NCBI GenBank assembly: GCA_009929695.1
Contig: RZZW01000023.1
Coordinates: forward strand, 1-55,060
Direction: 5' to 3'
DNA: 55,060 nucleotides
Source of the DNA: Clostridia bacterium
Lineage (GTDB): Bacteria > Bacillota > Clostridia > Oscillospirales > Ruminococcaceae
Shown in pieces: positions 1 to 9,338 of the stretch (positions are counted from its first letter, which is position 1; each line of letters starts with the position of its first letter). The translations under genes were made by a program, and so were the position numbers. The notes beneath the pieces are model-generated. The model did not search any database, had not been told where the DNA came from, and saw only the letters and a program-made list of their open reading frames with translations.

Positions 1-2
1 AC

Positions 3-99
3 TCCGTTCGGGCTTCGCCCTCTCTGCGTAATCCCACATCATTCTACCATCTATCATTGCTTAATTCAAAACTATTGCAACTTGCTATTGCAATTTGCG
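3..99. repeat. 97-bp terminal inverted repeat, left copy
   Basis: These 97 bases are the exact reverse complement of 54964-55060 at the other end of the window, and the match stops abruptly at both inner edges. The unit contains a GGGC-TTC-GCCC mini-hairpin and a short reading frame starting MMWDYAERAKP that runs outward off the contig. The simplest reading is a dispersed multicopy repeat where assembly stopped. A long terminal inverted repeat of a mobile element is less likely, because no transposase is present. Confidence 0.85.
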
Positions 100-207
100 C
101 ACAAAATATTTCCAATAATTTTCATAAAAATCAGTCTCCCTTTTTGAGCGCCATATTTTTTCTATAATACCACATATTAAATTATAAATCATCAATTTTT
201 GATAAAT

Positions 208-263
208 AAAGCTTGAGGCTGTTGCAGATGTAAAAAGCACATCTTAAACAGCCTCAAGCTTTT
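208..263 (-). terminator. hairpin terminator downstream of the NHLM ABC relic
   Basis: A long inverted repeat (AAAGCTTGAGGCTGTT... paired with ...AACAGCCTCAAGCTTT) around a short A-rich loop, followed on the minus strand by an AT-rich tract. It lies just past the ancestral stop codon of the broken ABC transporter gene and would have ended that transcript. Confidence 0.6.
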
Positions 264-271
264 CAATGATA

Positions 272-2205
272 TCAAAACATCGTCGTATGTCCGACATACT
301 CTGTGTCGTCAAGGCGCTGACGGGAGACTAGCTCGGCGAAGTATCCGTCTTGTGCTATAAGCTCGTCGTATTTGCCGTCCTAGATAATTTTGCCTTTGTC
401 GAGCACGATAATTCTGTCGCACTGCTTTATTGTCGACAGCCTGTGCGCTATGACAATGCGCGTGCATTTTAGCTCATCGAGAGACTTTGACACCTTTTTC
501 TGCGTGATGTTGTCAAGTGCGCTTGTGGCTTCGTCAAGCATTAGTATTTTCGGCTTTGGCGCTATGGCTCTCGCTATCATAAGTCGTTGGCGCGGCGCTG
601 ATATCGTGATATTTGAGTAGATATCGCCCTGAAAAACAGCTTGCTGTTTTGCATTACAACTCCGATATTTTGGCGCAGCGATTTTAAATCTATGCTGTCG
701 AGATTTTTGCCGTCGTAGTAAACAGCGCCCTTTTGCGGGCGTTCAAACCCAAGCAAAAGCCGCATGAGCGTCGATTTTCCGCAGCCTGTTTTGCCGACGA
801 TGGCGACATACTGCCCCGCCCTTATCTTTAGCGAAAGCCCGTCTAAGACAAGCGGCATGTTGTCTGTGTACCTGAACGAAACATTGTCAAGCTCTACGCC
901 GCCCGAAAGCCGCGTTATGACCTGCTTGTTCTGTGCAATTTCCGGCACGGTGTCAAGCAGCGGCTTCACCATTTCAAAAATAGGCTTTAGCTGTGCTATC
1001 GTGAGCGCAATGCCCGCAAGAGACATAAACGCGCCCATCATCATGCCGTAGGCTGTGTTAAAGGCGTAGTAATCGGCGACGGAAACCTTTGAGCTGACGG
1101 TCGCATAGTACATCACGATAGTGCCAGTGAGCGATATCGCGGTGCTTATGACGGTGTTTATTTTAATGAACATCGGCGGGTTATAGGTGCACGCCGCCTG
1201 CTCGGCATAAAGCGCGCCCCATCTTGCAAACGCGCGTTTTTCAGCGCCCGCAAGCGCCGGCGCGTAGACGAAAATCTGCGTTATGTAAACAAGTGAAAAC
1301 ACGGACGTAAGCCCCGTTGTGAGCACAGCGGAGACAATCATCGTGCAAAGCGCGTTCATATACTGCGTGCGGTTTGAAAGCTCGCCCGCGCCGTAATCCT
1401 TAAAGAAATCTGCCAGAAGAGACAATATGCGCATCATTGTTGCAGCCTGAACGGAAATGTTCATTTTTGTTGTTATTCGCGAGGTTATGAGCGCCTTTAT
1501 CGAGTTTATGATAAGCGTGCTGACGCTTGCGCACACGATAAACACCGCGACAGCGACAAGCAAACGCACACTGCCAGACGCTATTATGTCTGAAAAAAGT
1601 ATATTGTTTAGCTTTGGCAGCAGCATGCCTATTAAGGCCGCCGCAAAGGTTGCAATGGCTATCATCACAAAATCTGACACCGCAAGTGTTTGCGCCATGT
1701 ACTTCAAAAGCTCTTTGATGTCTATTTTTTTGAGCGGCAGCGGCTTGTAAAACGCGAGCGCTTCCTCATCGAAAAGCTGCTCGTTTTGCTTTGTGATTTT
1801 GACGCGCTTTCCGCTTTTTACGTCAAAATATCCGTAGCCGGACGCGCCTGACGGAATGAGCGCGACGACTGTTTTGTCGTCCTTCTTCACGCCGAGCATA
1901 GCGCCCGCCGCGTCCTTGTACCACCCCTTTGACAGCGTCACGTTTCGGCGCATTATGCCATATGGACGCATGAGATATTCAAGCTGATCGTTCATATCGG
2001 AAATATTGTCCGGCACCTCGCGGCTTTTTACGTGGTAAAATTTAAGTATTTCGTCAATTGCGTTTTTTGTTATTATTCTGTCGTCATTGAGCGCGGCGGA
2101 TATTTTTTCGCCAACAACCGCGCCCGCAAGCTTTACAAACGCGTCGGCAAAAACATCGTCGTCGTTTTGTTTGCGCTGCTTAATTTGTTCGTCAAACCAG
2201 CCCAT
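272..2205 (-). pseudogene. broken NHLM-type bacteriocin export ABC transporter (ATPase/permease)
   Basis: This resembles the second ABC protein of NHLM-type RiPP export systems, an inner-membrane exporter with a long soluble N-terminal region (residues 1-170), a transmembrane block (about 180-420) and a C-terminal ATPase. Walker A (GKTGCGKST) sits near residue 471. Three lesions are visible. An extra base in an A5/T5 run at 632-636 shifts the frame after KLF. A deletion joins SAPR directly to QRLMIAR near 590 and removes the helical segment and the SGGQ signature. A TAG at 380-382 replaces the Glu codon in the usual KIIEDGKYDEL ending. Walker B (ILMLDEATSALD) and the H-loop (IAHRLS) survive in the shifted piece, and the ancestral stop is at 272-274. 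It starts at MGWFDEQ behind AAGGAGG. Loss of the signature motif means it cannot be functional. Confidence 0.85.
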
Positions 2206-2217
2206 GCTTTTGCCTCC

Positions 2218-2326
2218 TTATTCGTTAGTTATAAGCTGCGTGTAAATGCCGCCCTTTGCGTAAAGCTCGTCATGTGTGCCACGCTCGACAACCTTGCCGT
2301 AATCCAACACTATAATTTTGGAGGGC
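2218..2326 (-). pseudogene. C-terminal scrap of a first NHLM/bacteriocin ABC exporter
   Basis: On the minus strand the frame reads [20 protein letters not shown], then [13 protein letters not shown] and TAA. This is the typical last 35 residues of an ABC exporter ATPase domain. It stops 12 bases before the next gene, matching the arrangement of the paired ABC proteins in NHLM loci. Everything upstream is missing: the sequence changes at about 2326 into the membrane pyrophosphatase on the opposite strand. I infer a recombination or deletion junction here. The scrap has no start codon context of its own. Confidence 0.7.
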
Positions 2327-2335
2327 ATGATCAAA

Positions 2336-3520
2336 ATGAAACCACAGCTATCGTTTTTCTACGGACTATCCTTTCTCGTCGTTGTACTGGCTTTCGCTTT
2401 TGCGGTATACCTATATTTATGGGTGAAAAAGCAAAAGTCGCAAAACGGCAAAATCATCGAAGTCTCGGCGCTCATAAAGGCGGGCGCAAATATCTTTATC
2501 AGTAGAGAATACCGCGTTTTAGCCATTTTTTCAGGAGTGGCGCTGTTAGTCATTTTACTTTTTCTTCCCGCGCCGATATGGAGCGGAAACCCGATTGCCA
2601 ACATCTCAATGGCACTCGCATACGTTTTCGGCACGGTGCTGTCCGCTATTGCGGGCAAAATAGGCATTCTTGTCGCCACAAACGCAAACTCACGCACGGC
2701 TGAAGCCGCACAAGAAGGCATCAAGCCCGCGTTTCTGATAGGCTTTCGCGGCGGCGCTGTGATGGGGCTTTCCGTCGTTGCGTTCTCGCTGCTTGGCGTT
2801 GCCGCAGTGCTGATGATTGTCGGCGATGCGTCAATCCTGCTCGGCTTCTCGTTTGGCGCAAGCTCGCTTGCACTTTTCGCAAAGGCGGGCGGCGGCATTT
2901 TCACAAAAACAGCCGATATCTCCGCCGACTTAACAGGCAAGGTGGAGCTTGGCATACCCGAGGACGACCCGCGAAACCCCGCTGTCATAGCCGATAACGT
3001 CGGTGACAACGTCGGCGACGTGGCTGGCATGGGCGCTGATTTGTTCGACTCAAACGTCGCGGCAATGGCGTCGGCGCTCGTCATTGCACAGTCGCTCACA
3101 GGCGGAAAATTCGCAAATATCAGCATGGTTTTCTGCTATGTGGCGCTCGGATTGCTCGCGTCGATAATCGGCATTTTCACAGCGCGCATCGGCAAGCACG
3201 GCAACCCAACGCGCGCGCTCAACTCGTCTACATATGTCACAACAGGCATATTTATAGTGCTCACGGCGCTTGCAACGCTTCTTTTTGAGGGCTTTTCATG
3301 GCGCATTTGTGGCGCGTCGGCCATCGGGCTTGTCGTCGGCGTTGTCATCGGCATCACAACCGATTATTTCACAGACGACAGCAAGCCTATCGTGAAACGC
3401 GTCGCGCACGCGTCGCAGTCAGGCCCCGCGTTCACAATACTTTCGGGCATTTCATACGGCCTTATATCGGCACTGCCCGCAATGATAGGCATTGCAATTT
3501 TCGGCGCTTATCTCGTATAA
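2336..3520 (+). CDS. hppA: membrane H+-pyrophosphatase, N-terminal part (frameshifted gene)
   Basis: V-type membrane pyrophosphatase couples pyrophosphate hydrolysis to ion export. This part holds the first block of membrane helices and the substrate site: [20 protein letters not shown] followed by [16 protein letters not shown] and [17 protein letters not shown], with the Asp and Lys residues that bind Mg-pyrophosphate. The start ATG at 2336 has GGAGGG ten bases upstream; ATG 2327 is too close to that site. The frame ends at an early TAA (3518-3520) after IAIFGAYLV. The expected [15 protein letters not shown] is recovered by changing frame at a GCGC run near 3504-3508 (two bases missing, or one extra). 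The gene continues at 3492-4424. It may be a true pseudogene or a sequencing error, since no other lesion is seen. Confidence 0.88.
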   Translation: MKPQLSFFYGLSFLVVVLAFAFAVYLYLWVKKQKSQNGKIIEVSALIKAGANIFISREYRVLAIFSGVALLVILLFLPAPIWSGNPIANISMALAYVFGTVLSAIAGKIGILVATNANSRTAEAAQEGIKPAFLIGFRGGAVMGLSVVAFSLLGVAAVLMIVGDASILLGFSFGASSLALFAKAGGGIFTKTADISADLTGKVELGIPEDDPRNPAVIADNVGDNVGDVAGMGADLFDSNVAAMASALVIAQSLTGGKFANISMVFCYVALGLLASIIGIFTARIGKHGNPTRALNSSTYVTTGIFIVLTALATLLFEGFSWRICGASAIGLVVGVVIGITTDYFTDDSKPIVKRVAHASQSGPAFTILSGISYGLISALPAMIGIAIFGAYLV

Positions 3521-4424
3521 GCTGTGCGAGCCGATGGGCGAAGGCTATGCAATTTTCGGCATTTCAATGGCGGCTGTCGGTATGCTTTCGATAGTCGGCA
3601 TGATAATTTCAAACGACGCTTACGGGCCGATTGTTGACAACGCGCGAGGTCTTGCAGAAATGGGAAACCTCGGCGAAGAGACAATCCGAATTGCCGACGA
3701 GCTTGACAGCGCGGGAAACACCGTCAAGGCGGTCACAAAAGGCTTTTCAATAAGCGCGGCGGGCTTGACAGTCATCTCGCTGCTCGGCGCTTTCCTTTCA
3801 GAAGTCAACGTCGCGCTCGCCGATGCAGGCAGGCCGATAATATCCGGCTTTGACATCATGGAGCCGACTGTGTTTTTCGGCATTCTTGTCGGCGCGGCAA
3901 TCCCCGCTGTTTTCTCCGCTATGCTGATACTCGGCGTTGACAAAAACGCACAGCGCATGGTCGCCGAGATACATAGACAGTTCAACACGATAGTCGGCCT
4001 GCGCGAGGGCAAGGCGGGCGTCGTGCCGGAGTATAACAAGTGCATCGACATCGCCACAACGGGCGCGCTTCACGAGCTTATCCCCGCGGGGCTTATGACG
4101 ATCATCGCGACAGTCATAGTCGGATTTGTCGGCGGCCCACTCGCAATCGGCGGCTTTTTGCTCGGCAATATAGCAAGCGGCTTGCTGCTTGCGCTGTTTA
4201 TGTCAAACGCAGGCGGGCTGTGGGACAACGCCAAAAAGTATATTGAAGCGGGCAACGAGGGCGGCAAAGGCAGCGAAGCCCACAAGGCCGCCGTCGTAGG
4301 CGACACCGTAGGCGACCCGTTCAAGGACACCGCCGGCCCATCCATCAACACCCAAATAACAGTGGTTTCGCTTGTAGCGTCATTGCTGTCCGGCCTTTTC
4401 GTAGCAATTTCACTTTTCCACTAA
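3492..4424 (+). CDS. hppA: membrane H+-pyrophosphatase, C-terminal part (frameshifted gene)
   Basis: This continues the pyrophosphatase in another frame and resumes at [19 protein letters not shown]. It contains the second conserved site (NDAYGPIVDNARGLAEM) and the C-terminal site (GDTVGDPFKDTAGPSIN), both intact. The potassium-determining stretch reads GNTVKAVTKGF. A Lys there, where potassium-dependent enzymes have Ala, points to the potassium-independent, proton-pumping class. Joined, the two parts give about 690 residues, the normal family length. All key residues are kept, so the gene is either very recently broken or intact with one sequencing error. The gene stands alone, between exporter relics and a MerR regulator. 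Confidence 0.88.
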   Translation: MQFSALISYKLCEPMGEGYAIFGISMAAVGMLSIVGMIISNDAYGPIVDNARGLAEMGNLGEETIRIADELDSAGNTVKAVTKGFSISAAGLTVISLLGAFLSEVNVALADAGRPIISGFDIMEPTVFFGILVGAAIPAVFSAMLILGVDKNAQRMVAEIHRQFNTIVGLREGKAGVVPEYNKCIDIATTGALHELIPAGLMTIIATVIVGFVGGPLAIGGFLLGNIASGLLLALFMSNAGGLWDNAKKYIEAGNEGGKGSEAHKAAVVGDTVGDPFKDTAGPSINTQITVVSLVASLLSGLFVAISLFH

Positions 4425-4462
4425 CAAATCATCTGCAAATGTGCTATTATATTCATATAAAG

Positions 4463-4478
4463 TCTAATCAGCATTAGA
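4463..4478. promoter_or_regulatory. dyad upstream of the MerR-type regulator
   Basis: TCTAAT-CAGC-ATTAGA is a perfect 6-bp dyad with a 4-base centre, 17 bases before the regulator's start and beside AT-rich promoter-like sequence (TATTATAT near 4446). Its outer bases (TCT...AGA) resemble the dyad in the downstream MerR-type promoter, so autoregulation is plausible but unproven. Confidence 0.4.
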
Positions 4479-4494
4479 GTTTTGAGGTGAATAT

Positions 4495-5334
4495 ATGAAC
4501 AGCAAAATGATGAAAATCGGCGAAATGGCAAGCTTTAATCAGGTTTCGATACCCACTCTGCGGCTTTATGACAAAATGGGGCTTTTGAAGCCGTATTATA
4601 TCGACGGCGAGACAAATTACCGCTATTACGGTATGCATCAAAAGGCGCGGCTTGACATGATACAGTACATGAAGGAGCTTGGCATCAGCCTTTCAGAGAT
4701 AAAAACCATACTCGACAGCGGCGATGTGCAGCTTATTGAGTCGACACTTATCCGCAAAAAACGGCAGGTGCGCGAGCAACTTTCAACGCTTGAAACGCGG
4801 CTCAAAGCCATTTCACGCACCATCGAAAGCGTCGAGCGATTTCGCAAAGCCCCCACCTGCGGCATGACAACTGTCGAATATATCCCCCACCGAAAAATAT
4901 ATTCCATGCACACGCCTGTAAATTTTTACGACTACGATATCTCCGTCTACGAGCAGCTTTTGGGCGAATTGAAGCTCGATATAATCAAAAATAATCTGCC
5001 TGAAATTTACTACTGCAACGCGGGCACTATCCTCAAAAAAGAAGATTTCTTGGCACAACGCCTAATTTCTCACGAAATTTTTGTATTTGTTGACGATGAT
5101 ATACCAGACAGCGCCGCCATAAAGCGCGTTGACAGCGGAATGTTCGCCTGCATTTACCTCGACAGCTTTGAGGATGAGCCAAAATACGCCGCCAAGCTTC
5201 TTGAATTTTGCGAAAATAACGGCTACACCGTTTCCGGCGACTATATTTGTGAGGTTTTGACGGAATTTAACGTTTTCGACAGCGAAAAACGCTCGATGTA
5301 TCTGCGTTTGCAGGTGCCGCTTGCCTTTAGATAA
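4495..5334 (+). CDS. MerR-family regulator with an effector-binding C-terminal domain
   Basis: This cytoplasmic one-component regulator has an N-terminal winged helix-turn-helix ([20 protein letters not shown], then [12 protein letters not shown]) typical of MerR proteins. A coiled-coil dimerisation helix follows (about residues 75-120), then a roughly 150-residue GyrI/BltR-like domain that binds small organic effectors. At 279 residues it is the usual length for BltR/BmrR-type members. The start ATG follows GAGGTGAATAT. The next gene's promoter has the 19-bp spacer these proteins need to activate transcription, so the downstream dehydrogenase is the likely target. The effector is unknown. 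There are no Cys-based metal sites, so a metal sensor is unlikely. Confidence 0.85.
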   Translation: MNSKMMKIGEMASFNQVSIPTLRLYDKMGLLKPYYIDGETNYRYYGMHQKARLDMIQYMKELGISLSEIKTILDSGDVQLIESTLIRKKRQVREQLSTLETRLKAISRTIESVERFRKAPTCGMTTVEYIPHRKIYSMHTPVNFYDYDISVYEQLLGELKLDIIKNNLPEIYYCNAGTILKKEDFLAQRLISHEIFVFVDDDIPDSAAIKRVDSGMFACIYLDSFEDEPKYAAKLLEFCENNGYTVSGDYICEVLTEFNVFDSEKRSMYLRLQVPLAFR

Positions 5335-5363
5335 AAGATTGTTATAAAAAAGACAAAATCCCC

Positions 5364-5394
5364 TTGACTCTCACCTTTGAGCAGAGTGTATACT
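5364..5394 (+). promoter_or_regulatory. MerR-type promoter with a 19-bp spacer
   Basis: The -35 box TTGACT (5364-5369) and -10 box TATACT (5389-5394) are separated by exactly 19 bases instead of the usual 17. A dyad ACTCT...AGAGT (5367-5387) fills the spacer. This over-long spacer with an internal dyad is the hallmark of promoters activated by MerR proteins through DNA untwisting. It drives the dehydrogenase gene at 5457. Confidence 0.75.
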
Positions 5395-5456
5395 TATTAC
5401 AGAAGCAAGATATGCTTTGCCAAAGAATTTTCAAAAGAGAAAGGGAGATTACAATT

Positions 5457-6482
5457 ATGAGCAAAATTAAGGTTGTGCAGTACGGCTGCGGAAAAATGAG
5501 CAAATACACCATGCGCTATTTATACGAGCACGAAGCACAGATAGTGGGCGCTATCGACGTCAACCCCGCCGTTGTCGGCATGGACATAGGCGATTACGCC
5601 GAGCTAGGCGTTAAAACAGGCGTTCTCATCAGCGATAATGCCGACGAGGTTTTAGACAACACCTGCCCCGATATCGCCGTTGTGACCCTTTTCAGCTTAG
5701 TAAGCGACTGTTATGACCACTACGTGAAGTGCCTCAGCCGCGGTATAAATGTCATCACCACCTGCGAAGAAGCCACCTATTGTTGGACGACAGACCCCGT
5801 GCGCGCAAACAAGCTTGACGTTTTGGCCAAAGAAAACGGCTGCACCTTCGTCGGCAGCGGCATGGAGGACACATTCTGGGTAAACATGGTCGGCCTTGTC
5901 GCGGGCAGCTGCAACAAAATCACAAAAATCGAGGGCGCTGTCAGCTATAATGTCGAGGACTACGGCTTGGCACTCGCCAACGCCCACGGCGTAGGGCTTA
6001 CACCGGAAGAATTTGAAGCAAATATCGCTCACCCCGAGGTGCTTGAGCCGGCATATGTGTGGAGCTCAAACGAAGCACTGGCATCAAAAATGGGCTGGAC
6101 AATCAAGAGCCAAACCCAAAAATGCGTGCCGTACTTCCACGATTCAACGCTCTACTCCTCAACGCTCGGCAAGGATATACCAAAGGGCAACTGCATAGGC
6201 ATGGCAGCCGTCGTGACGACGGAAACCTTCCAAGGGCCAATCATTGAGACGCAGTGCATCGGCAAGGTGTACGGCCCCGACGACGGCGATATGTGCGACT
6301 GGAAAATCACCGGCGAGCCGGACACAGAGTTTCACGTCGTAAAACCCGCCACAGTAGAACACACCTGCGCCACCATAGTAAACCGCATCCCCAGCGTCCT
6401 AAACGCCCCCGCAGGCCTAGTCACCCTAGACGAGCTAGACGAAATATCCTACCTAACCTACCCAATGGAATATCACTGCTAA
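5457..6482 (+). CDS. 2,4-diaminopentanoate dehydrogenase-like NAD(P)-dependent enzyme
   Basis: The protein starts with a Rossmann dinucleotide-binding segment ([20 protein letters not shown]) of the dihydrodipicolinate reductase N-terminal type. Overall it resembles the 2,4-diaminopentanoate dehydrogenase family of amine dehydrogenases (about 340-350 residues; 341 here). That enzyme oxidatively deaminates 2,4-diaminopentanoate in clostridial ornithine fermentation. None of the other ornithine-pathway genes are nearby, so the substrate may be another amino or opine-like acid. I chose ATG 5457 because AAGGGAG sits ten bases upstream; the longer frame from 5364 would overlap the promoter. The last 60 bases have unusually C-rich, A-ending codons. 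Regulation by the upstream MerR protein is inferred from the promoter. Confidence 0.75.
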   Translation: MSKIKVVQYGCGKMSKYTMRYLYEHEAQIVGAIDVNPAVVGMDIGDYAELGVKTGVLISDNADEVLDNTCPDIAVVTLFSLVSDCYDHYVKCLSRGINVITTCEEATYCWTTDPVRANKLDVLAKENGCTFVGSGMEDTFWVNMVGLVAGSCNKITKIEGAVSYNVEDYGLALANAHGVGLTPEEFEANIAHPEVLEPAYVWSSNEALASKMGWTIKSQTQKCVPYFHDSTLYSSTLGKDIPKGNCIGMAAVVTTETFQGPIIETQCIGKVYGPDDGDMCDWKITGEPDTEFHVVKPATVEHTCATIVNRIPSVLNAPAGLVTLDELDEISYLTYPMEYHC

Positions 6483-6497
6483 ACTTTTATGAATAAT

Positions 6498-6540
6498 AAT
6501 GCCGCTGCACATGTAAAATGCTTGTGCAGCGGCATTTTTT
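6498..6540. terminator. bidirectional terminator between convergent genes
   Basis: AATGCCGCTGCACA pairs with TGTGCAGCGGCATT across a short loop and is followed by a T-run on the plus strand. It separates the convergent dehydrogenase and mannonate-dehydratase-like genes and can serve both. Confidence 0.85.
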
Positions 6541-6547
6541 ATGTTGC

Positions 6548-7513
6548 TTATTTAATCTCTTTCTCCGCCGCGTGTAGCATTCCCTTTAGGTAACCTGTCG
6601 GATATGCAAGCGAAGCCAGTCGACCGCCTGTTGACTTGTAGCCGTGAAAGGCGTGGTCGATGGACATATATCCATCAAAACCGCTGTTTACAAAGCGTTT
6701 TAAAATAGCGTACATATCTGCATAGCCGTCCTCGCAGAGAGTTTCCTCAAAATTCGGCAATGGGGCGGAAACGTTGCGAAAGTGCACCTCTGAAAGCTGT
6801 CCGCTTTTATTAAAATCGCCTATGTCCTGCATTAAATCGCCAAACTGCGCATTTTCAAGCCAGCACCCTACACACATTTTAACAGTGAGTGCCGTGCTGC
6901 CTTTTGCCAAAGATAGCGCCCTTTTATAGCAGTCTGTATTATATATAAGGCTTGGCACGCCGCCAAGCGACGGCACAGGAGGGTCATTTGGGTGAAGCGC
7001 CATACGCACGTTGTTTTCTTCACATACAGGTATCACGCGCTCGAGAAAATATTCAAAATTACCCCATATTTCATCCTCTGTATACACGCGTCCGTTGCTG
7101 ATTGGGCGTGCGTTAATTTCGTCCATATTGACAAAAAACGATGCTCCGCCGCGCGTGTGCTTGCCTGCGCAGCAGCCTGTGCGAAAAATTCCGTTTGGCT
7201 GCCACGCCACAGAGACAAGCGGCGCGCCTATTGCATGTGCAAGCTTTACAAAGCTTATAAATTTATCAATTTCATCATCACGCGCACTTGTTCCGAGGAT
7301 AATATCTGCGTTTTTTTGCAGCGGCGGACAGGCAAAATCGGAAATATATAGGTCATATTTTGCAAGGCGCTGCGCCTCTGCCATCATGTCGTCATAATTG
7401 ACATGCGGCGGCATGACGTTAAGATTTAAGTAATTTACGCCCATCTCACGTATAAATGACAGCTCTTCGTCAGAATGACCGTAGCCAGCCGGTATTTCTA
7501 TTTTAATTGACAT
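6548..7513 (-). CDS. mannonate dehydratase-like TIM-barrel enzyme
   Basis: The 321-residue protein has the xylose-isomerase-like TIM-barrel fold and motifs of mannonate dehydratase (UxuA), which removes water from D-mannonate to give 2-keto-3-deoxygluconate. Visible sites include the metal His in ALHPNDPPVPSLGGVP, a Cys in TVKMCVGCW, His in EVHFRNVSAPLPNFEE and Asp in SIDHAFHGYK. The usual DHGR ending of the metal loop reads DHAFH, and the protein is shorter than typical UxuA (about 350-390), so a related sugar-acid substrate is possible. It is the last gene of the tctCBA operon transcribed leftward. An association with sugar-acid uptake fits the glucarate dehydratase gene across the divergent regulator. 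Confidence 0.7.
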   Translation of the reverse strand: MSIKIEIPAGYGHSDEELSFIREMGVNYLNLNVMPPHVNYDDMMAEAQRLAKYDLYISDFACPPLQKNADIILGTSARDDEIDKFISFVKLAHAIGAPLVSVAWQPNGIFRTGCCAGKHTRGGASFFVNMDEINARPISNGRVYTEDEIWGNFEYFLERVIPVCEENNVRMALHPNDPPVPSLGGVPSLIYNTDCYKRALSLAKGSTALTVKMCVGCWLENAQFGDLMQDIGDFNKSGQLSEVHFRNVSAPLPNFEETLCEDGYADMYAILKRFVNSGFDGYMSIDHAFHGYKSTGGRLASLAYPTGYLKGMLHAAEKEIK

Positions 7514-7536
7514 CGGCTTCTCCCCATTATTGCAAT

Positions 7537-8415
7537 TTAATTTTCAGCCCACCAACGGAAAAAGCTGAACACATCATCACGCTCCGCGAGCGGATTTTGA
7601 CAAAGCGCCGCTTCGTCAGGCAAAATGCGCACCTTTGTACGCCTTGTGAAAAAGCGGTTTCCGAGATAAATTACCGCTTTATCTGGCATAAGCCGAACAG
7701 CAGCAAGGCTCTGCATTGATTTTGCAAGCTTTGCCAGACGATTTGTCATATCCGCATTCAGTACGCCATCTGCTTCTTGTGTGTAGACGGCAAGTTTTTC
7801 ACCAAGCTCTGCTTTATTTACTTCCGCCTCATGATATCCGCATTCACGCAGAAATTGCTTTTCGGCGCTTGGCTCAAGCATATTTTTGCACAAAATAAGC
7901 CAGCCGCACGCTGTTTCTTGCTTTGAGAAATTTTCGGCAGCAAGCAGTGTGCCGTTTAGAAAGCGGTAATCCACACGGTTGTTTTGACCTTTAAACGGAT
8001 AGTGAAGCGTCATTTCGCAGCCTGAAAACTGCATATTTCCATAGCGCCCCGAAAAAGCGTGTCGGCAGCTTAGGCTGCTTCCCTTCCCCTGACGCAAAGG
8101 CAACATGTGGAACGTGTTGAATTTGTCTTCGCTTATTCCTTTTTTATCCGTATACTCAACATTTTGGAGCGGCGAGCAAAGACCATAGATCACATTCACG
8201 CGCGCAACAGCGTCGCTGTAAGCGGTGAGCTGTCGGCGCAGATACACAAAATATATGAGCATATTTGCAACGCCAACAGCCATGCCGGCAGCATATAGAT
8301 TAAGCAAAAGAAGCACAAGCGCAGCCGCGTATATTATGGTGTGCAGCACATAAAGCACCTGCACCTTGCGGCGCAACACATTTAGATTTTCCTGTGCGTG
8401 TGAAATGTTTTCCAT
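7537..8415 (-). CDS. membrane-anchored protein of unknown function, DUF3137-like
   Basis: I do not recognise a specific function. The N-terminus holds a short helical region (residues 1-25) and two close transmembrane segments (about 27-45 and 48-65, VLHTIIYAAALVLLLLNLY then AAGMAVGVANMLIYFVYL). A 220-residue soluble domain follows that loosely resembles the DUF3137 family of two-TM proteins. I chose ATG 8415 because GAGGTG lies upstream; an upstream GTG at 8427 would overlap that site. It lies between the MBL-fold hydrolase and the mannonate-dehydratase-like gene with short gaps, so it is probably co-transcribed with tctCBA. Confidence 0.6.
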   Translation of the reverse strand: MENISHAQENLNVLRRKVQVLYVLHTIIYAAALVLLLLNLYAAGMAVGVANMLIYFVYLRRQLTAYSDAVARVNVIYGLCSPLQNVEYTDKKGISEDKFNTFHMLPLRQGKGSSLSCRHAFSGRYGNMQFSGCEMTLHYPFKGQNNRVDYRFLNGTLLAAENFSKQETACGWLILCKNMLEPSAEKQFLRECGYHEAEVNKAELGEKLAVYTQEADGVLNADMTNRLAKLAKSMQSLAAVRLMPDKAVIYLGNRFFTRRTKVRILPDEAALCQNPLAERDDVFSFFRWWAEN

Positions 8416-8434
8416 GATCTTTGTCACCTCTTTA

Positions 8435-9319
8435 TCAGTTGTTTGCGGGGTCAGCCATAAAAGCTAAAAGTGCGTCGCGTTTTTCATCAAGATATTTGCC
8501 CCATGCGGCGCTGTCTACAAATGGATTTGGCGCATCGGGGTTTTCAAGCTGCTTTTGACGGCGCTTAAGTGTTTGATTGTTGATGCAGTGATTGCCGAGG
8601 AAAACCTCAACCTTTTGGTCGCGAACTTTTTTGAGAGAATCTAAAAACACCTGGCGAGTTTTATAATCTGTATCGCCTATTTCAATTAAATAATCCTTTT
8701 GTAGGGTGTTAAAGCCAAAGCCGCCGTAATAGCCGCAGCGCTTGACCTCGTCACCGTTGTACGCGTCAAAAAACATTGCGACACAGCCATCGGTGTGACC
8801 CGGCACCATAAAGCATTCTATCTTTGTGTTGCCAAAGGTCAGCACATCGCCCTCTTTAATTTCATAATCGGGTGTAAAAAGCTCATCGCAAATGTTGTTT
8901 GAGTCTTGAATTGCCGAAATTTCTGGATTTTCACGGTACATTCGCGCGTCAGGCTCGCTTAGATAAAGCTCGGTGCCAAACATACGCTTGAAAAACATTG
9001 CACCGCCAATATGATCAAGATGACCGTGAGAATGTATTATCCACTTTACGTCAGACGGCTTAAAGCCCGCCTCCCATATCGCATTTATAAGCATAGCCGT
9101 CGCGCCGCAATTGCCCGAGTCAATAAGCAGCAGCCCGTCGCCTGTGTCGATAAGATGCACACACACCCATTCGTCGCCCACAAACCACACGTTGCCATAA
9201 AGCTTAAACGGCTTTACATAACGCTTTTCCTGATTGAGCCAAAGTGAGCCAAAGTGTGTTGTGGCAAGCTCCTCTCGCGCTTTTTGATAATTAGAATAAT
9301 TTTCTTTCATTGTCGCCAT
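8435..9319 (-). CDS. MBL-fold metallo-hydrolase
   Basis: This is a zinc hydrolase of the metallo-beta-lactamase fold, 294 residues. The metal motif is HSHGHLDHIGG (HxHxDH), with further ligands in VPGHTDGC and LGNHC. No signal peptide is seen, so it is cytoplasmic. It sits 19 bases after tctA in the same direction. Members of this fold act as lactonases, glyoxalases or esterases. In this setting a lactone of a sugar acid is a reasonable guess, but the sequence alone does not fix the substrate. Start ATG 9319 has AAGGAG nine bases upstream. Confidence 0.85.
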   Translation of the reverse strand: MATMKENYSNYQKAREELATTHFGSLWLNQEKRYVKPFKLYGNVWFVGDEWVCVHLIDTGDGLLLIDSGNCGATAMLINAIWEAGFKPSDVKWIIHSHGHLDHIGGAMFFKRMFGTELYLSEPDARMYRENPEISAIQDSNNICDELFTPDYEIKEGDVLTFGNTKIECFMVPGHTDGCVAMFFDAYNGDEVKRCGYYGGFGFNTLQKDYLIEIGDTDYKTRQVFLDSLKKVRDQKVEVFLGNHCINNQTLKRRQKQLENPDAPNPFVDSAAWGKYLDEKRDALLAFMADPANN

Positions 9320-9338
9320 GTGCTACGTCTCCTTCCGC

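Noticed and set aside
2359..3126. 255-codon frame on the minus strand
   Set aside because: It is antisense to the pyrophosphatase catalytic region; its Ser/Ala/Pro-rich product has no family features.
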